Assembly: GCA_028709805.1 (NCBI GenBank)
Contig: JAQUTL010000023.1
Span: 1-45,664, forward strand
Source of the DNA: Victivallaceae bacterium
GTDB lineage: Bacteria; Verrucomicrobiota; Lentisphaeria; Victivallales; Victivallaceae
Length of the DNA: 45,664 nucleotides
Direction of reading: 5' to 3'
The position numbers and the translations under genes are program-made. Below are positions 41,930 through 45,664 of this stretch, in pieces; position 1 is the stretch's first letter; every line of letters starts with the position of its first letter. Below the pieces are notes generated by a model. The model did no database searches. It was not told the origin of the DNA and saw only the letters and a program-made list of their open reading frames with translations.

Positions 41930-42409
41930 CTATCTGACCGAGCCGTCCATCCGGACGGCGATGGCGCGCCGTTCGCCGCCCGACTGGAAAAGGTGACGGG
42001 CGGCCGGCACAAGGTCGCCGACGTTGAACATCGGTGCGTCGGAATCGGCCGCGACGGTCAGCGATGACGGCTCCGGAAGCTCTCCGGCTTTTTTCCCTGC
42101 GATCTCCGCATTCATGCCGTAGCTTGCCGTTATTCCATTGCGATGGTCGGCCGGGCAGATCAGCGAGTCCTGAAAATGCGCCATGCCGTAGATGACCGGA
42201 GCCGGAAAATCAAGCGGAAACGCGCGGAAATCCTGATAATAAAGACGCATTGCGTTCCCGATCCGGTCGAGGTTGTAAGCGCAGCGGTCGTTCAGCGAAG
42301 CATTTCTGGCACGCTGAAACGCCGGTACCGCCAGCGCCGCGATGATGGCGAACACCACTGCCACCAAAACGAGTTCCGCCAGACTGAAGTTGTTTTTTTG
42401 TCCTGTCAT
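41930..42409 (-). CDS. Type II secretion-like pseudopilin, H-X9-DG style
   Basis: This 159-aa protein begins with a prepilin-like helix, FSLAELVLVAVVFAIIAALAV, where the Phe and the Glu five residues in are the methylation and assembly residues. The residue before Phe is Asn rather than the usual Gly, which may weaken peptidase recognition. The following NDRCAYNLDRIGNAMRLY and the terminal RMDGSVR fit the H-X9-DG pseudopilin families that are abundant in Lentisphaerota and Planctomycetota. It stands alone, convergent with the debranching gene; no secretion genes are adjacent. Confidence 0.75.
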   Translation of the reverse strand: MTGQKNNFSLAELVLVAVVFAIIAALAVPAFQRARNASLNDRCAYNLDRIGNAMRLYYQDFRAFPLDFPAPVIYGMAHFQDSLICPADHRNGITASYGMNAEIAGKKAGELPEPSSLTVAADSDAPMFNVGDLVPAARHLFQSGGERRAIAVRMDGSVR

Positions 42410-42474
42410 ATCTATAATGTAAATGCTCTTTTTGTGAAAAACAGTTTTTTTATTGATAAAAATCGAAAAAAAAA

Positions 42475-42503
42475 TTGAAAAAACATGGAAATGGGGTTAA
42501 TTT
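42475..42503 (+). promoter_or_regulatory. Predicted promoter of the secreted protein gene at 42558
   Basis: TTGAAA (42475-42480), 17 nt, TAATTT (42498-42503), in an AT-rich gap divergent from the pseudopilin gene. The predicted start is about 48 nt before the ATG. Confidence 0.5.
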
Positions 42504-42557
42504 TAGGGAACTGTGGATGATAATGTAAAAAGTTAAAATATGTAATGGGGTTTTTGT

Positions 42558-43679
42558 ATGCGCAAAATTTTTCTTGCCGTTGCCGCGCTGTTTGCCGCGG
42601 TGTCTGTTTTCGCCGTGGACGGGGTATCCGATCTGGTGAAATTCGTTCCGCAGGGAACCAATGTGATACTGTATGTGAATGCCAGCCGGCTGATGCAGAC
42701 AAAACTGCTCGACGCCATGTGCCGCGAAAACGTCAAACTCGGCAACATGGTGGACGGCATCCGCTACCACGAGGAACGGCTTGATATTAAAGGTCAGGCA
42801 ATCAAAAACCTGTTGCTCTGCCGCGACACCAGCAAGGCGACCGCGAGCTTCTATCTGCTGAACACGATCGTGCCGGAAGACAAATTTGAAGATGTGTTTG
42901 TGGCGGATTACGCGTTTTTTATCGAGTCGCGCAAATCGTCGGTCGAGTTCGGGCCGCGCAAACGCGAAATCCCAATTTTTGAGCTGGTGCGCAAGCGCAC
43001 GCCGGAACAGAAGTACGGCGCCGTTTATATCGGGAATAAGATGGATGACGGCAATTATGTGGTGGCCGTGGTTCCGCGCGATTATATAATCGACACGCTT
43101 GAGGCGCTTCAGAGCCCGCCGGTGTCCGGCGAGGTGGCGTCGGTGGCCGGCGGCAGCATGAACCCCGGAGCGATCGCCTGGATGGTGGCTTCGCTCAAGA
43201 ACAAGGGCGAGGCGATTTCAACATGGGACAAGATACTTGACGGTCTGGTATTTGCCGAGGTTACTTTCGATCTGACCGGGCCGGATGAGAACATTGTGAT
43301 ACAGGCTCGCTTCTACAGCGACTCGACGCTCGGAAACGGAATCCGCACCGCCAGCAGCGCACAGCGGTTCATCGCCGACTTGCGCCGTGAGAAGAACGTC
43401 TGGCTGGACTCGATTTTTGACCGCAGCAACGAGGAGTTGCGTGAGCGTGTGGATAAATGCATCCAGATTTACCCGAAGGACGGCAACGTTATTCTTGACG
43501 TTGAAATTCCGGCCGCGCTTTATCGGGAAATTTGCGATATATCGCCGCATGTGGTGGCCGACCTGCTTGGCGTGGTTTGTGAAAAGTTCCAGCTGGTGGA
43601 ACCGGAAATGCTCGGAGCACCCGAGAGCCCTCAACCCCAGACGGCTTCGGCGGTCAATTCCGCCGAATTGTTTGACTGA
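42558..43679 (+). CDS. Secreted protein of unknown function
   Basis: This 373-aa protein has a signal peptide, likely cut after AVSVFA (residue 19). The mature part is a mixed alpha/beta protein that begins DLVKFVPQGTNVILYVN. This resembles the opening of DUF-type proteins of the PVC group in which a P-x-x-T-x-hhhhhN strand starts a repeated domain. Two similar halves may exist (residues about 25-195 and 200-345), but I cannot prove it. The tail is Pro/Ser/Ala-rich. GGGG lies 10 nt before the ATG. A lytic transglycosylase gene follows after 9 nt and could share its message. Confidence 0.6.
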   Translation: MRKIFLAVAALFAAVSVFAVDGVSDLVKFVPQGTNVILYVNASRLMQTKLLDAMCRENVKLGNMVDGIRYHEERLDIKGQAIKNLLLCRDTSKATASFYLLNTIVPEDKFEDVFVADYAFFIESRKSSVEFGPRKREIPIFELVRKRTPEQKYGAVYIGNKMDDGNYVVAVVPRDYIIDTLEALQSPPVSGEVASVAGGSMNPGAIAWMVASLKNKGEAISTWDKILDGLVFAEVTFDLTGPDENIVIQARFYSDSTLGNGIRTASSAQRFIADLRREKNVWLDSIFDRSNEELRERVDKCIQIYPKDGNVILDVEIPAALYREICDISPHVVADLLGVVCEKFQLVEPEMLGAPESPQPQTASAVNSAELFD

Positions 43680-43688
43680 TGCGTTTCC

Positions 43689-44273
43689 GTGTCCGGACGA
43701 GGTAAAAAAAGACGGATCGGATTCTCCGACCTTCTGCTGACGGCGGCGCTGCTGGCAATGGCGGTGTCGCTTTCGATGATCTTATACAACCTGCTGTCCA
43801 TTTATCTTGAGCCGCACCGCTATGACCGTTATATTGAGCGTTCCGCCGCGAAATACGCGCTGGACCCGGCTCTGATTCGCGCGGTAATTTACACCGAGAC
43901 AAAGTTCAACCCGTTTGCCGTCGGCGGCGCCGGTGAAATCGGAATTATGCAGATATTGCCATCCGGCGCCGCGGCCGACTATGCGCGCGCCAATCACCGT
44001 CCGGAGTATTCCAGAACGGATTTGTTCAATCCTGAACTCAATATAGATATAGGGAGCTGGTATCTGGCGCAGGGGCTGAATAAATATAGCGGGCGTCCGG
44101 ATGCGGTTGCGCTGGCGATCTGTCGTTACAACGCCGGAGACAGCCGGGTCAGACGCTGGGCCGATGCGTCATCCGGCGACATTGTCGCGGTGATCGACAT
44201 TCCGAGTACCGGCGCGTATCTTGAGAAAGTGCGTTTGCGGATGGAACTATATAAAAGGATTGAGCGGAAATGA
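43689..44273 (+). CDS. Membrane-anchored lytic transglycosylase (SLT type)
   Basis: This 194-aa enzyme cleaves peptidoglycan glycan strands non-hydrolytically. It has one N-terminal membrane helix (about residues 13-36) and an SLT domain: catalytic E70 in YTETKFNP, then GEIGIMQILP, and the CRYNAG motif. It starts at GTG; the frame upstream is closed by a stop at 43677-43679 and has no ATG. The stop overlaps the next gene as ATGA, linking a cell-wall enzyme to a chromate transporter pair, with no obvious functional reason. Confidence 0.9.
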   Translation: MSGRGKKRRIGFSDLLLTAALLAMAVSLSMILYNLLSIYLEPHRYDRYIERSAAKYALDPALIRAVIYTETKFNPFAVGGAGEIGIMQILPSGAAADYARANHRPEYSRTDLFNPELNIDIGSWYLAQGLNKYSGRPDAVALAICRYNAGDSRVRRWADASSGDIVAVIDIPSTGAYLEKVRLRMELYKRIERK

Positions 44274-44890
44274 CGAACCGGAAAAACTGTTGTGAGGATA
44301 TGCCGACCAACCGGCGCCGGCTGTGGCTGTTGTTTTTTATCTTTGCCAGAATCGCGGCGTTTGTGGTCGGCGGCGGATACGTGATTCTGCCGATGGTCGA
44401 ACAGGAGCTGGTGACGCGGCGGAAATGGCTGAAACCGCAGGAATTTGTCGACATGACCGCGGTGGTGCAGACGATTCCGGGCATCATTGCCGGCAATGCC
44501 GCCATTTATCTTGGGTATAGGATTGCCGGAGTTCGCGGCGCGTTCTTTTCTCTGCTCGGCGTGGCGACGCCGTCGGTGATCGTGATTACGCTGATTGCGA
44601 TGTTTTTCAGCATGATGCCGGCGGAGGTGGTTGAGGCGTCCTGGGTTCAGGGCGCGTTCACCGGAGTGAAGGCGGCGGTCTGCGGAATGGTGCTGGCCAC
44701 GGCGTTGCGGATGGGGCGGAAGGTGTTTACCGGATGGTTTGAAGCGGTGGTTGGAACGGTCGGATTCGTGCTGGTGGTGTTTTTTGCGGTCGGCCCGGGG
44801 ATGGTCATGGTGGGGGCCGGGTTGCTTGGTATATTGTATTGTGCGCTCCGGATCAGGTTTGTACGGGGGGGGATGGAGGCGGATAAATGA
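44270..44890 (+). CDS. chrA: Chromate transporter half, N-terminal-type subunit (second pair)
   Basis: This 206-aa membrane protein has the CHR signature FVVGGGYVILPMVEQELV, followed by VVQTIPGIIAGNAAIYLGYR. It is clearly paralogous to the subunit encoded at 16335-16973 and sits in the same order with its partner. Translation is probably coupled at both ends: ATGA overlap with the transglycosylase upstream and ATGA with the second half downstream. Confidence 0.88.
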   Translation: MTNRKNCCEDMPTNRRRLWLLFFIFARIAAFVVGGGYVILPMVEQELVTRRKWLKPQEFVDMTAVVQTIPGIIAGNAAIYLGYRIAGVRGAFFSLLGVATPSVIVITLIAMFFSMMPAEVVEASWVQGAFTGVKAAVCGMVLATALRMGRKVFTGWFEAVVGTVGFVLVVFFAVGPGMVMVGAGLLGILYCALRIRFVRGGMEADK

Positions 44891-45525
44891 GCCTTTGGGC
44901 GGTTTTTCTGGTCTTTGCAAAATTCGGGCTGCTTTGTTTCGGCGGCGGCTATGTGCTGGTTCCGTTGATTGCCGACGAGCTGGTCATCGTGCCCGGCGTG
45001 GAGAATTACGGGGTGCTGACGCCGGAGATGTTCGGCAATCTGCTTGCGATAGCGCAGATGACGCCGGGGCCGATCGGGTTGAACACGGCCACTTTTGTCG
45101 GTTATTTATCTGGGATGCGCGGATTCGGATCGGTTGTCATGGGGTGTCTGGGCGGCGCGGTTGGCAGCGCTGGGTTGCTGTTTCCCGGGTTTGTGCTGGT
45201 TATTCTGGCGAGTTATTATCTGCATCGCTGTCGGGACAGTTTTGTTGTCCGGGGGTTGTTGACCGGTCTGCGTCCGGCTTCGGTGGCGCTTATTTTCATG
45301 GCGGTGGTGATTTTTCTCGGGATGTCGGCATTTGACGGCCGCCTGCCCTTTGCCGAGTGGACGGCGTCGTTTTGGGGCGGCGGAATGGTTCCCGACTGGC
45401 CGGAGCTTCGCTGGGGCGGGGTTTTTATTGTTGTTAGCGCGATGCTCACGTTGGCGAAATGGCGGGTGAATGTCATTTATCTTATGCTGGCGGCTGGAGT
45501 GCTCGGCGCGTTTATCTGCCGCTGA
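44887..45525 (+). CDS. chrA: Chromate transporter half, C-terminal-type subunit (second pair)
   Basis: This 212-aa membrane protein has CFGGGYVLVPLIADELV and LLAIAQMTPGPIGLNTATFVGY, the CHR signature. It pairs with the preceding subunit and is paralogous to the protein encoded at 15718-16335, although that copy has LSGGSSLLQFYIDELV at the first motif. It is the last gene of a three-gene unit that starts with the transglycosylase. Confidence 0.88.
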   Translation: MSLWAVFLVFAKFGLLCFGGGYVLVPLIADELVIVPGVENYGVLTPEMFGNLLAIAQMTPGPIGLNTATFVGYLSGMRGFGSVVMGCLGGAVGSAGLLFPGFVLVILASYYLHRCRDSFVVRGLLTGLRPASVALIFMAVVIFLGMSAFDGRLPFAEWTASFWGGGMVPDWPELRWGGVFIVVSAMLTLAKWRVNVIYLMLAAGVLGAFICR

Positions 45526-45537
45526 CACGGCTTTTTT
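45518..45537 (+). terminator. Weak candidate terminator
   Basis: A short stem GCCG (45518-45521) with CGGC (45528-45531) is followed by six T, overlapping the stop of the last gene. The 4-bp stem is marginal. Confidence 0.35.
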
Positions 45538-45581
45538 GTGTGATTTTCCGATGAAAAGGCGAAAAAAAACGGGATTTAACC

Positions 45582-45609
45582 TTGACAAAATTCCCCGTGA
45601 TGCTAAATT
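45582..45609 (+). promoter_or_regulatory. Strong promoter at the right edge
   Basis: TTGACA (45582-45587), 16 nt, TAAATT (45604-45609) in an AT-rich stretch, starting transcription near 45616 and running off the window. What it drives is not visible. The downstream GGTTCTTGAAAGCG is reminiscent of stable-RNA leaders, but this is a guess. Confidence 0.6.
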
Positions 45610-45664
45610 AGAGTTTTGTCGCTCCTGATTGGAGTCGGCGGGTTCTTGAAAGCGCAAATCAAAA

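Noticed and set aside
1..45664. tRNA or rRNA genes, insertion sequences, integrases or attachment sites
   Set aside because: I found no cloverleaf, rRNA segment, transposase motif or terminal inverted repeats in either strand by eye; a tRNAscan and ISfinder run would settle this.

Overview
The window is GC-rich bacterial chromosome, apart from AT-rich promoter gaps. It looks like a member of the PVC group, most likely Lentisphaerota (Victivallis-like). This is inferred from a pseudopilin of the H-X9-DG style, an rnfABCDGE operon next to a sodium-pump decarboxylase, split chromate transporters, and a fused debranching enzyme. No rRNA or marker gene is present to settle it.

Layout: (1) 1-2352, a hybrid sensor kinase ending in an AT-rich terminator. 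(2) 2355-14425, a complete subtype I-B CRISPR-Cas locus: promoter, cas6, cas8 (with a probable internal cas11), cas7, cas5, cas3, cas4, cas1, cas2, a leader with its own promoter, and an array of 46 repeats and 45 spacers. (3) 14426-15717, a decayed stretch behind the array. It holds a small ORF abutting the last repeat, a gene broken or slipping at a run of seven A, an unlisted 59-aa membrane protein on the minus strand, and one orphan CRISPR-repeat-like hairpin. (4) 15718-17604, a split chromate transporter pair and a small membrane protein. (5) 17755-26998, energy metabolism: a biotin-dependent decarboxylase sodium pump (oadA-oadB-oadG), a stand-alone Lrp-type sensor domain, and rnfABCDGE. 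The two pumps plausibly share one sodium circuit. (6) 27043-28749, a siderophore or cobalamin-type ABC permease and ATPase without a binding protein. (7) 28742-35444 on the minus strand: lipoprotein, nrdR, an unrecognised protein with an ATP-cone-like N-terminus, a Gfo/Idh oxidoreductase, ispE and a secreted GH84-like glycosidase. (8) 35574-41774, pheA, purQ and a 1397-aa GH13 plus GH133 debranching enzyme. (9) 41930-45664, a pseudopilin, a secreted unknown, a membrane-anchored lytic transglycosylase, a second split chromate transporter pair, and a strong promoter at the right edge whose gene lies outside.

Several inferred promoters share a TTGAxx / 16-17 nt / TAxxTT-like layout, so the start assignments support one another. 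The most interesting points are the internal cas11 start, the phased TTGAA boxes in the CRISPR leader, the orphan repeat and slippery gene behind the array, the nrdR-coupled ATP-cone-like protein, and the eukaryote-like debranching fusion. All calls come from reading the sequence; no database search was run.
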